A stretch of DNA of 64,000 nucleotides from Leptolyngbya sp. KIOST-1 (GTDB lineage Bacteria > Cyanobacteriota > Cyanobacteriia > Phormidesmidales > Phormidesmidaceae): the NCBI RefSeq assembly GCF_000763385.1, contig NZ_JQFA01000004.1:434001-498000 (forward strand), read 5' to 3'. This document shows, one piece after another, positions 8,955 through 17,766 of the stretch; position 1 is the first letter of the stretch, and every line of letters starts with the position of its first letter. The notes under the pieces were generated by a model. It saw only the letters and a list, made by a program, of their open reading frames with translations. It searched no databases and had not been told where the DNA came from. The translations under genes and the position numbers were made by a program.

Positions 8955-9152
8955 TTGCATAAACTTAAGATTATGGCTGCCGCATTAAGCATAGGTATGG
9001 ATCTATGGCTGATGAAAGCAGCTCAAAGATACAACCCCTGGTCTAAAACTGCTACGTCCATCACCCAGATGGACTTTCAGCAGGTGTTCCGTGCAGTACA
9101 GGCAATCAGCCTGTGGGCAGTACATACAACTGGTATGGAGCGAAAACCATGA
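8955..9152 (+). CDS. Possible small ORF coupled to the next gene
   Basis: A 65-codon frame whose TGA overlaps the ATG of the following gene as ATGA (9149-9152), an arrangement often seen in translational coupling. The protein has no family-like motif and several candidate start codons, and no clear ribosome site precedes it. It is listed because of the overlap only. Confidence 0.25.
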   Translation: MHKLKIMAAALSIGMDLWLMKAAQRYNPWSKTATSITQMDFQQVFRAVQAISLWAVHTTGMERKP

Positions 9153-9391
9153 ATAAGTTTGAATCGAGGCAGTCGCAGCCAAGGTTGGAGACGGGTGAGG
9201 GATGGGTTGTGCAGGTGTACGGCAGTAATCGCCGTTTACTCTGCGTTTTAGAACCGTCCCACGGTTGGATCTTCTTGGTCGGTTGCGGTGTAGGTTTGCT
9301 GCTTGCCGTCCTTTGGATTAATGTGGCTCGCTACAGTCCCCCCTCAGAACCGTTCGCACCCACAGAGATACCCACCCTGCCGGTGGATTGA
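9149..9391 (+). CDS. Small single-span membrane protein, unknown function
   Basis: An 80-residue protein from the ATG at 9149, preceded by GGAGCG. Residues 1-37 are polar and contain GWVVQVYGSNRRLLCVLEPS. One membrane span follows (about 40-60, WIFLVGCGVGLLLAVLWI), then a short Pro/Glu-rich tail, predicting a cytoplasmic or periplasmic N-terminal strand-like segment. It looks like a cyanobacterial conserved small protein, but I cannot name a family. Confidence 0.55.
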   Translation: MNKFESRQSQPRLETGEGWVVQVYGSNRRLLCVLEPSHGWIFLVGCGVGLLLAVLWINVARYSPPSEPFAPTEIPTLPVD

Positions 9392-9715
9392 TCGGTCCTA
9401 ATACTCCTAATCCATGGAACGACCTGTGCCCGAGTGCAGGTTGTGGGTTCCGGGTGTCAGAGATGATCGGCTAACTTGTGCCATCAAGGACAAAGGGCTG
9501 CGATCAGAACCCCAGAGTTGGGTGGCCGAGGTGGTGGCAGATCAGCTGGCGCTTGGGTCAGGGCTGTTGCATTGGGGAAATCCTGCGATCGCTATTTACA
9601 TAACTAAAGACGGGAACGCGAGCTAAAAGCAAAACTTATGGATTGAATTTGACATTGCGTTGGAAATCGATGGTTAGCGATCGAAAAAATCTGTGTTTTT
9701 CAGGATAGACTCAAA

Positions 9716-9946
9716 CACATAGAGATTTGATCTTTGATAGATCATGATCTATGTGAAGAGCTGCGGGACAGCAACCCTTGCAGCCTTGTTCAGGGATCGG
9801 CCAATCTCTGAACCCCCTGTTAGCAGGGTCTCGTACAACGCATGTGCTGTGGGGGTGAAGCGCTTCACCCTTACTTTCTTCAACCTTTCTAAAGCTCACC
9901 CATCACGACAATCACTCCTCGCTAGAGGAGGTGGAAGGAGGTAATT
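9716..9946 (+). promoter_or_regulatory. Dyad-rich leader and promoter region of sbtA
   Basis: The 555-bp gap from 9392 holds no supported gene. Nested dyads occur at 9716-9755 (CACATAGA / TCTATGTG enclosing TGATCT-N5-AGATCA at 9728-9744). A perfect 18-bp palindrome lies at 9853-9870 and a CTCCTC-GCTA-GAGGAG hairpin at 9915-9930, directly before the AAGGAGGT ribosome site at 9935-9942. sbtA genes are low-CO2-induced through LysR-type regulators in other cyanobacteria; assigning these dyads to such a regulator or to RNA-level control is inference. Confidence 0.5.
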
Positions 9947-11161
9947 GTGGATTTTTTGCTCGATTTCATGACGAGATTCGGGGCTCAGCTTCAGTCGCCG
10001 ACGCTTGGCTTTCTGATTGGCGGTATCGTCATTGCTGCCCTCGGTAGCCAGCTGGCCATCCCCGATGCCATCTATAAGTTCATCGTTTTCATGCTGCTGA
10101 TCAAAGTCGGTCTGACCGGCGGTATGGCCATTCGCAATGCCAGTCTGGCGGAGATGCTGCTGCCCGCGCTGTTCGCTGTGATCACAGGCATCGTGATCGT
10201 GTTCATTGGGCGCTATACCTTTGCCAAGCTGCCGGGCATCAGAGTCGTGGATGCCGTTGCCACAGCGGGATTGTTCGGTGCCGTGAGTGGTTCTACCATG
10301 GTCGCTGGCATCACCATGCTGGAAGGGCAGGGCATGGAATTTGAAGCCTGGGCCGGTGCGCTCTATCCTTTCATGGATATCGCAGCGCTGGTGACGGCGA
10401 TCGTAGTGGCCAGCATTTACACCAGCAAACAGAAGCGCGATAAGTATCTCAAAAATGAGGCGTACCTCAAAAACAATGAAGCCTATGTCAGCAAGCAGGA
10501 GTATCTGACTAAGGAGGAGTATGGCGGCCTACAGCCGGTTGCCGCAGGCGGGGCTCCCATCATCGACCAGCGCAGCGGTACTGCGGGCGGGTATGGGGGC
10601 GAGTCGGGCGGTACCTCCGGCGGGTATGTCAGCGAGTCGGGCGGTGCCCCAAGCCCCAGGGTCAAAATTTGGCCCATCGTGAAGGAAAGCCTCCAGGGCT
10701 CTGCCCTATCCGCCCTGCTGCTGGGGCTAGCTCTGGGCATTGTAACCCGGCCTGAAAGTGTCTACGAAAGCTTCTACGATCCCCTCTTCCGCGGTCTGCT
10801 TTCGATTCTGATGCTGATTATGGGTATGGAGGCCTGGGCCAGACTTAACGAGTTGCGCAAGGTAGCCCAGTGGTACGCTCTATACGCCTTTGCGGCCCCC
10901 TTTCTGCATGGATTTATCGCCTTTGGTCTCGGCATGATTGCCCACTATGTGTCGGGGTTTAGCGCTGGCGGGGTTGCGCTCCTGGCCGTCATCGCCGCCT
11001 CCAGCTCAGACATCTCAGGGCCGCCCACTCTGCGGGCGGGTATCCCCTCGGCCAATCCCTCCGCCTACATCGGCGCATCCACAGCCATCGGCACCCCGGT
11101 TGCGATCGCCCTGTGTATCCCCCTCTTCGTTGGTCTCGCCCAGGCATTGATGGGTGGCTAA
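9947..11161 (+). CDS. sbtA: Sodium-dependent bicarbonate transporter
   Basis: A 404-residue inner-membrane protein, starting at GTG 9947 with the ribosome site AAGGAGGT four bases upstream. It has two inverted five-span halves (about residues 1-165 and 245-404) with the family motifs LIKVGLTGGMAIRNA, GAVSGSTMVAGI and AASSSDISGPPTLRAGIP. The central cytoplasmic loop carries KNEAYLKNNEAYVSKQEY and a Gly/Ser-rich stretch of related short repeats. SbtA imports HCO3- with Na+ for the carbon-concentrating mechanism. sbtB follows 84 bp downstream, so the two form an operon. Confidence 0.96.
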   Translation: MDFLLDFMTRFGAQLQSPTLGFLIGGIVIAALGSQLAIPDAIYKFIVFMLLIKVGLTGGMAIRNASLAEMLLPALFAVITGIVIVFIGRYTFAKLPGIRVVDAVATAGLFGAVSGSTMVAGITMLEGQGMEFEAWAGALYPFMDIAALVTAIVVASIYTSKQKRDKYLKNEAYLKNNEAYVSKQEYLTKEEYGGLQPVAAGGAPIIDQRSGTAGGYGGESGGTSGGYVSESGGAPSPRVKIWPIVKESLQGSALSALLLGLALGIVTRPESVYESFYDPLFRGLLSILMLIMGMEAWARLNELRKVAQWYALYAFAAPFLHGFIAFGLGMIAHYVSGFSAGGVALLAVIAASSSDISGPPTLRAGIPSANPSAYIGASTAIGTPVAIALCIPLFVGLAQALMGG

Positions 11162-11230
11162 TCCCAGCTGGCTCCGGTCTGCCGGTGCTCCCCTGGCCCG
11201 GCGACCCAATGGTTCAATGAATACATGTGA

Positions 11231-11578
<348 letters not shown>

Positions 11579-11601
11579 ATCGAGATAGCGCAGACCGCAA
11601 C

Positions 11602-11627
11602 AGCCGGGGCAAAACCCCGGCTTTTTA
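11602..11627 (+). terminator. Terminator of sbtAB
   Basis: Stem GCCGGGG at 11603-11609 and CCCCGGC at 11615-11621 with a short CAAAA loop, followed by TTTTTATT, 25 bp after the sbtB stop. Confidence 0.92.
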
Positions 11628-11650
11628 TTGCCGTATTTCCAAACGGTGTT

Positions 11651-11676
11651 TGCCCAACCCAACTGCCCAACCCAAC
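11651..11676. repeat. Two copies of a 13-bp tandem repeat
   Basis: TGCCCAACCCAAC occurs at 11651-11663 and again at 11664-11676, just beyond the sbtB terminator. It resembles the 13-bp unit repeated at 22282-22330. Confidence 0.85.
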
Positions 11677-11760
11677 TGTAGGTGGCCAGGACGGATTTAG
11701 TATCAAATCTCAAATTTGCCACCGCAGGGTCTACAGGTTCCTACCTATTCCTTGAGCGCG

Positions 11761-13401
11761 TTACTCGATCGGGGCCTCAATCGTTTTGGCGGTTTTGGGC
11801 AGCAGAAACGACAGGCCCAGGCAGAGCAGACATAGCGCCAGGATCACCAGCAGCGTGTTCTGCATCGCCTGCACGGCGGCCTGCTGCAAAATACCGCCAA
11901 GGGCGGGCTGCACGGCGTCGGGCAGTTGGCTAAACAGATCGCGGCGATCGCTGCGCCGCAGGGTTTGAATGGCTACCTGGAGCGATCGCGCCGCCGTTCG
12001 CCGCACGTCTGGCGGCACCGACTGGCCCAGCTCAGCCAAAATACCGTCCACAATGTTGAGCGAGGCCAGACTGATCAGCATCGTGCCCAAAATGCCCCGC
12101 CCCAGCGAGGCACCCAGGTGTTGAAAGGGACGGTAGACCCCGCGTGCTTCGGCTTTTTGAGCGCTGTCAGTATGGGCAAAGGTGAGGGAGGTAATGTAGG
12201 TGGCAAACAGACCTGTACCAGCCCCCATCACCACCAGGGCGGGCAGCAGCTTGAGGGCGGTTACCGGCGGGCTAATGGCAGCCCACAGCATGGCAATCCC
12301 CACGCTTTTGACCATCAGCCCCGACTGCAGCAGAGAGCGGGGCGGAAACTGGGGCCGCCGCCTGACCAGCAGCAGCAGCACAACCAGCTGGGCCAGGGTG
12401 GAGGGAATGACCGCGATGGCAGTCTGAATGGGGTTGAGCCCCATCACCGCTGGAATGAACTGAAACAGGTTGAACTGCACCCCCGCTGTGGTCATGGTGT
12501 GCAGGGTGCCGATGGCCAACCCCAGGGTGAAAATACGGCGGTTGAAGACCCCCAGGCGCAGCAGCGACGGCTGCCCCAGGCGCGATCGCCCCCGCTCCCA
12601 AAAGATTAGCAGGCCCAGACAAATTAACCCGGCCGCCATCAGCACCGGAGCTACGGAAATGCCAAACGGGGCCAGAATGCCCAGCGACCCCTGGGGATTG
12701 CCCCTGGGCTGCCACCAGCCCAGCTCTGAGGCCAGGCTGAGCCCGACCAGGGTAAGCCCAAACCCCGCCACCGAGAGCAGTCCCCCCAGCCAGTCGGCGG
12801 GCAGTGTCTGGGCGGGGGTGGGCACCGCAATGGAGCGCACCAGCCACCAGATGAGTGGGATCAACCCCAGCTCGAAGCCAAAGGCCCAGCGCCAGCTAAA
12901 GTCAAAGGCCATCACGCCGCCGGTCAGCGAGCCGATTAGGGCCCCAAGCACCCCGGCGATCGCCAGTGCCACCAGGCCATACCGCTGAATGCCCGCACCG
13001 GGGAGGGCATCCATCAGGGCCACGGGGGTACTCATCAGCACAGCCCCCGCCACGCCAATGCACCCCGCCAGCCCCAGGGTAAACAGCCCAATGCCGGGAC
13101 TGAGAATAATCACCACCAGGCCCAGGGCAAAGCACCCCAGGGCGATCGCCAGGACCGTCCGCCGCCCCAGCCGTTGGCTCAGGTTCTCGGCGGTGGGAGT
13201 AAACGAAGCCGTCACCAGCGACATCAGCACCAGGGCCGACTGCACATAGCCCACGCTGGAGTTAAACTCCTGCACCAGGGGCGGCATAATTGGCTGCACC
13301 ACTCCGACCGTGTAGGACAACATAAACAAAATCAGGCATAGCCCCAGGGGCTGGCCCCAGGTCTCGTAGCGAGGTAGTCGAAGGGTCGGTTGATGGACCA
13401 T
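11761..13401 (-). CDS. MFS transporter of the DHA2 (EmrB/QacA-like) type
   Basis: A 546-residue membrane protein with about 14 predicted spans. The N-terminal domain contains a loop 2-3 motif-A variant, ENLSQRLGRRTVL, and an acidic/Gly-rich motif-C-like segment GALIGSLTGGVM in span 5. A roughly 60-residue soluble insertion (PPDVRRTAARSLQVAIQTLR region) lies before the last span. DHA2 proteins export drugs and metabolites using the proton gradient; the substrate cannot be predicted. The gene starts 27 bp after the MscS-like gene on the same strand, so they probably form an operon in which both handle solute efflux. Confidence 0.85.
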   Translation of the reverse strand: MVHQPTLRLPRYETWGQPLGLCLILFMLSYTVGVVQPIMPPLVQEFNSSVGYVQSALVLMSLVTASFTPTAENLSQRLGRRTVLAIALGCFALGLVVIILSPGIGLFTLGLAGCIGVAGAVLMSTPVALMDALPGAGIQRYGLVALAIAGVLGALIGSLTGGVMAFDFSWRWAFGFELGLIPLIWWLVRSIAVPTPAQTLPADWLGGLLSVAGFGLTLVGLSLASELGWWQPRGNPQGSLGILAPFGISVAPVLMAAGLICLGLLIFWERGRSRLGQPSLLRLGVFNRRIFTLGLAIGTLHTMTTAGVQFNLFQFIPAVMGLNPIQTAIAVIPSTLAQLVVLLLLVRRRPQFPPRSLLQSGLMVKSVGIAMLWAAISPPVTALKLLPALVVMGAGTGLFATYITSLTFAHTDSAQKAEARGVYRPFQHLGASLGRGILGTMLISLASLNIVDGILAELGQSVPPDVRRTAARSLQVAIQTLRRSDRRDLFSQLPDAVQPALGGILQQAAVQAMQNTLLVILALCLLCLGLSFLLPKTAKTIEAPIE

Positions 13402-13428
13402 CTGAGTCTGGCGATGGGGCTAAAGGGA

Positions 13429-15237
13429 TTAGGAACCGTTAGTATCTGAGCGAGGGTCATGGAACCCGGCCTCTGCCAGCGGCACCTGACCGTTGGGCCC
13501 CTGCACTACAAAGGCGGGGGCGCTGTAATCGGCGGGCAGATAGTCGGCGGGGATGGTGGATTGGTTGCCGTCCCGCAGGGCCGAGAAGGTGGGCGATAGG
13601 ATTTCAATGCCCGCGGCGTTGCAGTGGTCCTGAATGTTCTGGTGCAGCCTGCTGTAGATGTCGGGCATTTTTGAGGGCGAGGCCGTGTAGGCATTCAGCT
13701 CATAGCTGACGTTAAAGTCGTTAAGGGCCGTTTGCAGCACAAAGGGAGCCGGAGCGATCGCAATATCGGCGGTGGCCTTGGCCGCCTCAATCAGCACCTC
13801 GTGCACTTTGCGCCAGGGCAGATCGTAGCCCAGGGTAATGGTGGTGTGAAGCAGCAGGTGGCCCCTCGACTCGCGGCAGATGGCGCTGTAGTTAATCACG
13901 TTGCTGTTGAGCACTGACGCATTGGGAATGGTCACCGTCTCCTGTTTGGGGGTAAGCACCCGAGTCACAAACAGCGACTTGTCTTCGACCTCACCAATGA
14001 CGTTGTCAATGCGAATAAAATCTTTGAGCTGAAAGGCGCGGGTGTAGATCAAAATAATCCCCGACAGGGCGTTGGCCACGGCCGACGACGACCCCAGGGT
14101 GAGTAGCGCTCCCAAAAAGATAGAGATTCCCTGAAAGGCTGGGGAGCCAAACCCCGGCAGGTACGGCCCGGCAATGACAAGGGCGATCGCCACAATCAGT
14201 AGCGTCGTCAGCCGAATAGTCGGCTGTATCCATTCCGGGTAAAACCAGGGGTATACATTGGGGCGGCCCAGCTCGAGAATCACCTGCCGAGCAAACTCAA
14301 TTACGTAGTAGGTGAGAAGGGCAATCACGCCCAGCATGGCCAGCTCCGGCAGGTAGGTGACAAACCCCTGGGCCAGCAGACTGAGCCGAAAGGCCATGTC
14401 CTGCAGCAGGCTGTCACCAAACTTAGCCGTGGCCGGAAACTGACTCAGCACAAAGGGCACATACAGGTACAGCACCAGCAAAATCAGCACCGGGCGCAGT
14501 AGCCGTACCAGTCCGCCAAGTAAATAGCTGGTAGCTCCAGACCCCAAAACCTGCACCGACCGCATCTGAACGGTCAGGGTATCGGCGTTGCGCCTCTGTC
14601 TGATGTAGGTCAGCAGCCTGGAGCTACCAAACAAGATGCCTCGCAGCATCAGAAACACTGCCAGAGTGCTCAGAATTGTCAGCCCCAGGCTGGTGACAAT
14701 GCGCCGCAGGCTGCGCTGGTCGCGGTAGTTGGTCACCCCCTGCTGAATGCGCGCTACAGCCTCAGCAGCCAGTTCAGGATGGGATTGGCCGTAGGCCTGA
14801 ACATCGTCCTGGCGCACGGTGAACAGCACATTGTCGCCCGCCAGCACCACGCTCTGGTCGGCTTCGGTTTCGGCGCGAATGCTGTCTGGGGCCAGGGCTG
14901 GGTTGGCGGCGATCGCCCTCACCCGCTGGGTAATAATTGCGGCCCGCTCCTCAGCCGAGGTCACCCCCGCAATCCCCTGCCTGACGTAGAACAACGGCAC
15001 CCCGTCCAGCACCACCGGAAAGCCATCCACCACATTACCGCCCCCCGCCACAGCGGGATCTGGAGTCGCGGTCTCAGCCCTGGTTTCTGCCTCAGCCCCT
15101 TGTAAAGCCGGAGCGGCCAGTTCTCCAGTGGCTAAGGTGGGTGCCGCGATCGCCAGCAGCAGCACCGCCAGGCTAAGCAGTAGCCAGCGCCTCAGCCCTC
15201 GCCCCACCCAAACTCGCCAAGCAACCCAAAAGGCCAT
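13429..15237 (-). CDS. MscS-family mechanosensitive channel with N-terminal periplasmic domain
   Basis: A 602-residue protein. A signal peptide or first span lies at about residues 15-37, followed by a soluble periplasmic domain of about 135 residues. A series of membrane spans then leads to the MscS pore helix (GISIFLGALLTLGSSSAVANALSGIILIYTRAF split over the TM3 region). The conserved beta domain follows with FIRIDNVIGEVEDKSLFVTRVLT, IPNASVLNSNVINYS and a C-terminal alpha/beta domain. The extra N-terminal domain resembles the larger MscS relatives of cyanobacteria. It should open on membrane tension to release solutes. It is upstream of, and probably co-transcribed with, the MFS exporter. 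Confidence 0.88.
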   Translation of the reverse strand: MAFWVAWRVWVGRGLRRWLLLSLAVLLLAIAAPTLATGELAAPALQGAEAETRAETATPDPAVAGGGNVVDGFPVVLDGVPLFYVRQGIAGVTSAEERAAIITQRVRAIAANPALAPDSIRAETEADQSVVLAGDNVLFTVRQDDVQAYGQSHPELAAEAVARIQQGVTNYRDQRSLRRIVTSLGLTILSTLAVFLMLRGILFGSSRLLTYIRQRRNADTLTVQMRSVQVLGSGATSYLLGGLVRLLRPVLILLVLYLYVPFVLSQFPATAKFGDSLLQDMAFRLSLLAQGFVTYLPELAMLGVIALLTYYVIEFARQVILELGRPNVYPWFYPEWIQPTIRLTTLLIVAIALVIAGPYLPGFGSPAFQGISIFLGALLTLGSSSAVANALSGIILIYTRAFQLKDFIRIDNVIGEVEDKSLFVTRVLTPKQETVTIPNASVLNSNVINYSAICRESRGHLLLHTTITLGYDLPWRKVHEVLIEAAKATADIAIAPAPFVLQTALNDFNVSYELNAYTASPSKMPDIYSRLHQNIQDHCNAAGIEILSPTFSALRDGNQSTIPADYLPADYSAPAFVVQGPNGQVPLAEAGFHDPRSDTNGS

Positions 15238-15323
15238 AGTGTTGATCGTTAAATAGGATTGGGAGACTGAGTTCTGACGTCCCTATCTCCCACAGCAGAT
15301 TTGGCATAGAGGAAGAATAGCAA

Positions 15324-15419
15324 ATGAGCCAGCTAGCAGCACCGAAGGCTGACGAAGAGACCCAGCAGGCGATTGAAAATTGGCACTACTGGGTGAATCA
15401 AGGCTATGGGTTCGGGTAG
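15324..15419 (+). CDS. Candidate 31-residue small protein
   Basis: An ATG at 15324 preceded by AGAGGAAG opens a 31-codon frame ending at TAG 15417-15419. The product begins MSQLAAPKADEETQQAIENW and ends in WVNQGYGFG. It is amphipathic, with acidic and aromatic residues. The ribosome site and the hairpin just behind it (15443-15480) support a real unit. No family is recognised. Confidence 0.4.
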   Translation: MSQLAAPKADEETQQAIENWHYWVNQGYGFG

Positions 15420-15442
15420 ACAGTGCATCGCTTTTTCCCATT

Positions 15443-15480
15443 AGTTAGGGGTTGAGGGCGATCGCCCCCAACCCCTAACT
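15443..15480. terminator. 38-bp near-perfect palindrome centred on a HIP1 octamer
   Basis: The two halves pair with one mismatched position (A at 15455 against C at 15468), and the centre is the HIP1 octamer GCGATCGC. It lies between the candidate small ORF and the rpiA stop codon. A bidirectional transcription stop is possible, although neither side has a long T-run. Confidence 0.6.
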
Positions 15481-15525
15481 CACTCTGACCTAAGCTCAGA
15501 GATAGAGATTTCCAGTCCTAGGGCT

Positions 15526-16233
15526 CTACAGCTTGCGAACGCTGGCCTGGCCGTCTTTGACCTCGCCCACCAGCACCTCGGTGGCTACACCCACAAACAG
15601 GCCGTTGTCGAGTACGCCAGGAATATTGTTGATCGTCTTTTCTAGCCCGGCGGGGTCATCGATCGCATCAAACTTGACGTCCAGAATCATGTTGCCCTGG
15701 TCGGTGATCACCGGGCCGTCTTTTTTGATCCCCATGCGCAGGTCGGGTTTGCCGCCGAGGGATTCCAACGCTTTGGTGACGGGGGTTATGGCCAGGGGCA
15801 TGACTTCCACGGGCAGGGCAAAGGTGGTACCGAGCTTATCGACCAGCTTGGAGCTATCGACCACCACGATAAATTCTTTGGCAAGGGAGTCTACAATCTT
15901 TTCGCGGGTGTGGGCTGCACCGCCCCCCTTGACCAGGTTCATCTGGGGGTCCACTTCGTCAGCCCCATCAATGGCCAGGGCAATTTCGCCACATTCGTCG
16001 AGGGTGGTGAGGGGAATGCCGTACTGCTTGGCCAGCACCGATGCCTGAAAAGAGGTGGGTACGCCCTTAATGTTGCTGATTTCGCCCTTGGCCAGCCGCT
16101 CGCCAATGAACTGAATGGCAAAGGCTGTGGTGGACCCGGTGCCCAGCCCCACCACCGTGTTCGACTGCACCCGCGCCGCCGCCTGACGACCCACTTCCTG
16201 CTTCATCAGCTTAACGGGATCCACTTCAGCCAT
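15526..16233 (-). CDS. rpiA: Ribose-5-phosphate isomerase A
   Basis: A 235-residue protein from the ATG at 16233, the usual family length; the 35 extra codons upstream are not family-like. [12 protein letters not shown] binds phosphate, and IDGADEVD and [13 protein letters not shown] hold the catalytic Asp and Lys residues of RpiA. It interconverts ribose-5-phosphate and ribulose-5-phosphate, which makes it part of both the Calvin cycle and the oxidative pentose phosphate pathway. It stands alone, with a 500-bp gap upstream. Confidence 0.96.
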   Translation of the reverse strand: MAEVDPVKLMKQEVGRQAAARVQSNTVVGLGTGSTTAFAIQFIGERLAKGEISNIKGVPTSFQASVLAKQYGIPLTTLDECGEIALAIDGADEVDPQMNLVKGGGAAHTREKIVDSLAKEFIVVVDSSKLVDKLGTTFALPVEVMPLAITPVTKALESLGGKPDLRMGIKKDGPVITDQGNMILDVKFDAIDDPAGLEKTINNIPGVLDNGLFVGVATEVLVGEVKDGQASVRKL

Positions 16234-16706
16234 AGTTCTCTTTTCTCCATACACTGCATTTTCGGTCTCTAGCATGACCCAAAGCGGTACGGCTGCATAG
16301 GGCAACCCCGTGGTTGGCCCAAGGCTGAAAAGCGACATTGAGAACCCATCCGAAAACGCCCTGTAACCCTTGAACTACAGCTCTAGGAACGTGGTTTTCG
16401 GATAAGGTCTAATTCTGATGGGCCTATACCTGTCAACCGAGGTGAGCAATGGGAAATCAGTATTTGTGCGTAAGCCCTTAGCATAGATTAATACCGCTAT
16501 GCTCTACTGGGCATCATCTACCTAAAGCAATGGCCATTGCGCTGAGGTCAGCAGTCCCTGGCTCGGGCGATGACGGGGATAGCCCATGGGCGTTTGGCTA
16601 TCGCTTCAGGAAGATACGTTCTGTCCTGACGGGGTGGTCAATGGCTATAGAACTATAAAGTTTGGTTTTTTGGGCAACCGATTCCGGAAAACCGCTCGCC
16701 CTTCGT

Positions 16707-16720
16707 GTAATTAATATTAC
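16707..16720. promoter_or_regulatory. GTA-N8-TAC motif (NtcA-like)
   Basis: GTAATTAATATTAC matches the NtcA consensus exactly. It sits 40 bp before the ATG at 16760, which is close for a class II promoter, and no TAN3T box at the required distance was found. Functional meaning is doubtful. The rest of the gap from 16234 to 16759 shows no gene. Confidence 0.25.
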
Positions 16721-16759
16721 ATCTATTCCTGATTGTCACTGATACGAGACACTACCTGT

Positions 16760-16957
16760 ATGGACCCTGTAGAGTTTGAAGCACGCTACCGAGAGCAAAT
16801 TAAAGATATTCTCAATCGGCTCCAGTCAGCCATGGTTTTGTCATCTCAGCTTGAGCACACCATTGCTGACATCGGCGAGTCGGTGCAGGTTCTGAGCCGA
16901 GATGTCGAGCAATTTTTGGCTGAGCAGCGACCCGGTGCGGGCGGGGGTGGTACGTAG
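16760..16957 (+). CDS. Small coiled-coil-like conserved cyanobacterial protein
   Basis: A 65-residue protein from the ATG at 16760; an in-frame TTG at 16733 is less likely. MDPVEFEARYREQIKDILN followed by heptad-patterned LQSAMVLSSQLEHTIADIG predicts a helical hairpin or coiled coil, and the tail is Gly-rich. It resembles small hypothetical proteins found widely in cyanobacteria. The function is unknown. It is convergent with the receiver-domain gene 30 bp away. Confidence 0.65.
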   Translation: MDPVEFEARYREQIKDILNRLQSAMVLSSQLEHTIADIGESVQVLSRDVEQFLAEQRPGAGGGGT

Positions 16958-16987
16958 TCCTTCCTACCGTTGTCCCTACCGCTGCGC

Positions 16988-17392
16988 CTACGCTCCAGGC
17001 GGCAATACCTGGTGAACTGCCTGAATAAGTTGGTGCAGGCGTACAGGTTTGATCAGGTATTGCTGCGCCCCCAGTTCCAGGGCCCGGTGCTGGTCTTCGG
17101 CAAAGGCATAGCCAGACACCACAATTACGGGCAGCTGCCGCCACATGGCAGAGGAACGCACCTGTTGTAGCAGCGCGTAGCCGTCTACTTCGGGCAGCCC
17201 CAGATCGAGCAGCAGCAGATCGGGCTGAAACTCCTTGAGCTGCTGCTCAAGGTCTAGCCCGTGGGGCAGGGCCAGCACCGTAAATCCGGAGAAGATCAGG
17301 TAGTCGGCAAAAAATAATCGGTTGGCAGTATCGTCTTCTACGACAACAATGCGACGCCGACCTTCAGCGGTGCTGAATGGAGATGTCACCAT
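16988..17392 (-). CDS. Stand-alone response-regulator receiver domain
   Basis: A 134-residue CheY-like protein. The acidic pair EDD is at about residues 19-21, the phospho-acceptor Asp is in LLLLDLGLPEVDGY, the switch Ser is in VVSGYAF, and the conserved Lys-Pro is in YLIKPVRL. There is no output domain, so it must act through protein contacts or phosphorelay. No histidine kinase is nearby. A striking dyad lies 35 bp upstream of the start. Confidence 0.9.
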   Translation of the reverse strand: MVTSPFSTAEGRRRIVVVEDDTANRLFFADYLIFSGFTVLALPHGLDLEQQLKEFQPDLLLLDLGLPEVDGYALLQQVRSSAMWRQLPVIVVSGYAFAEDQHRALELGAQQYLIKPVRLHQLIQAVHQVLPPGA

Positions 17393-17426
17393 TACCCCTT
17401 AGATCCTGATTTTGAAGGCTGGAGGG

Positions 17427-17449
17427 ATCAGAACAGGGGGTGTTCTGAT
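17427..17449. promoter_or_regulatory. Operator-like palindrome upstream of the receiver-domain gene
   Basis: ATCAGAACA at 17427-17435 and its exact inverted copy TGTTCTGAT at 17441-17449 are separated by five G. The spacing and position (35 bp before the gene at 17392) fit a dimeric regulator site. The remaining gap to 17766 holds no supported gene. Confidence 0.45.
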
Positions 17450-17766
17450 GTTCCAAAGAGTTGCACCCTGGATACTAAATAATGGTGGAACCCGGCATTA
17501 ACGGGCCATTGGGCAAGTTAACCGAATGCTTACACAACTGCACCCTGCTTAATTTGTTCTTTATCGGCCATGGATCAAGTCTATTGATTTTTAGCCATTT
17601 GAACCAGGTGGCCAGGGTATGCCCTCACCTCTGGACCAGTGCCCTACGCCCAACCCGACTTAATCAGGTGGATGTGTGATTGGGGTGGCAGGCTGAGTTC
17701 CGCCTGGCGGTACTGGGTCTCGGCAGCGGCCTGGGGCGGCCAGGGTTTGGTGTCGCTTCGGGGACA

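Noticed and set aside
9414..9626. 70-codon frame upstream of sbtA
   Set aside because: No ribosome site, no family-like sequence, and it lies in a region rich in regulatory dyads.
17482..17679. 65-codon frame between the receiver-domain and aminotransferase genes
   Set aside because: No start support, no conserved features; most likely chance.
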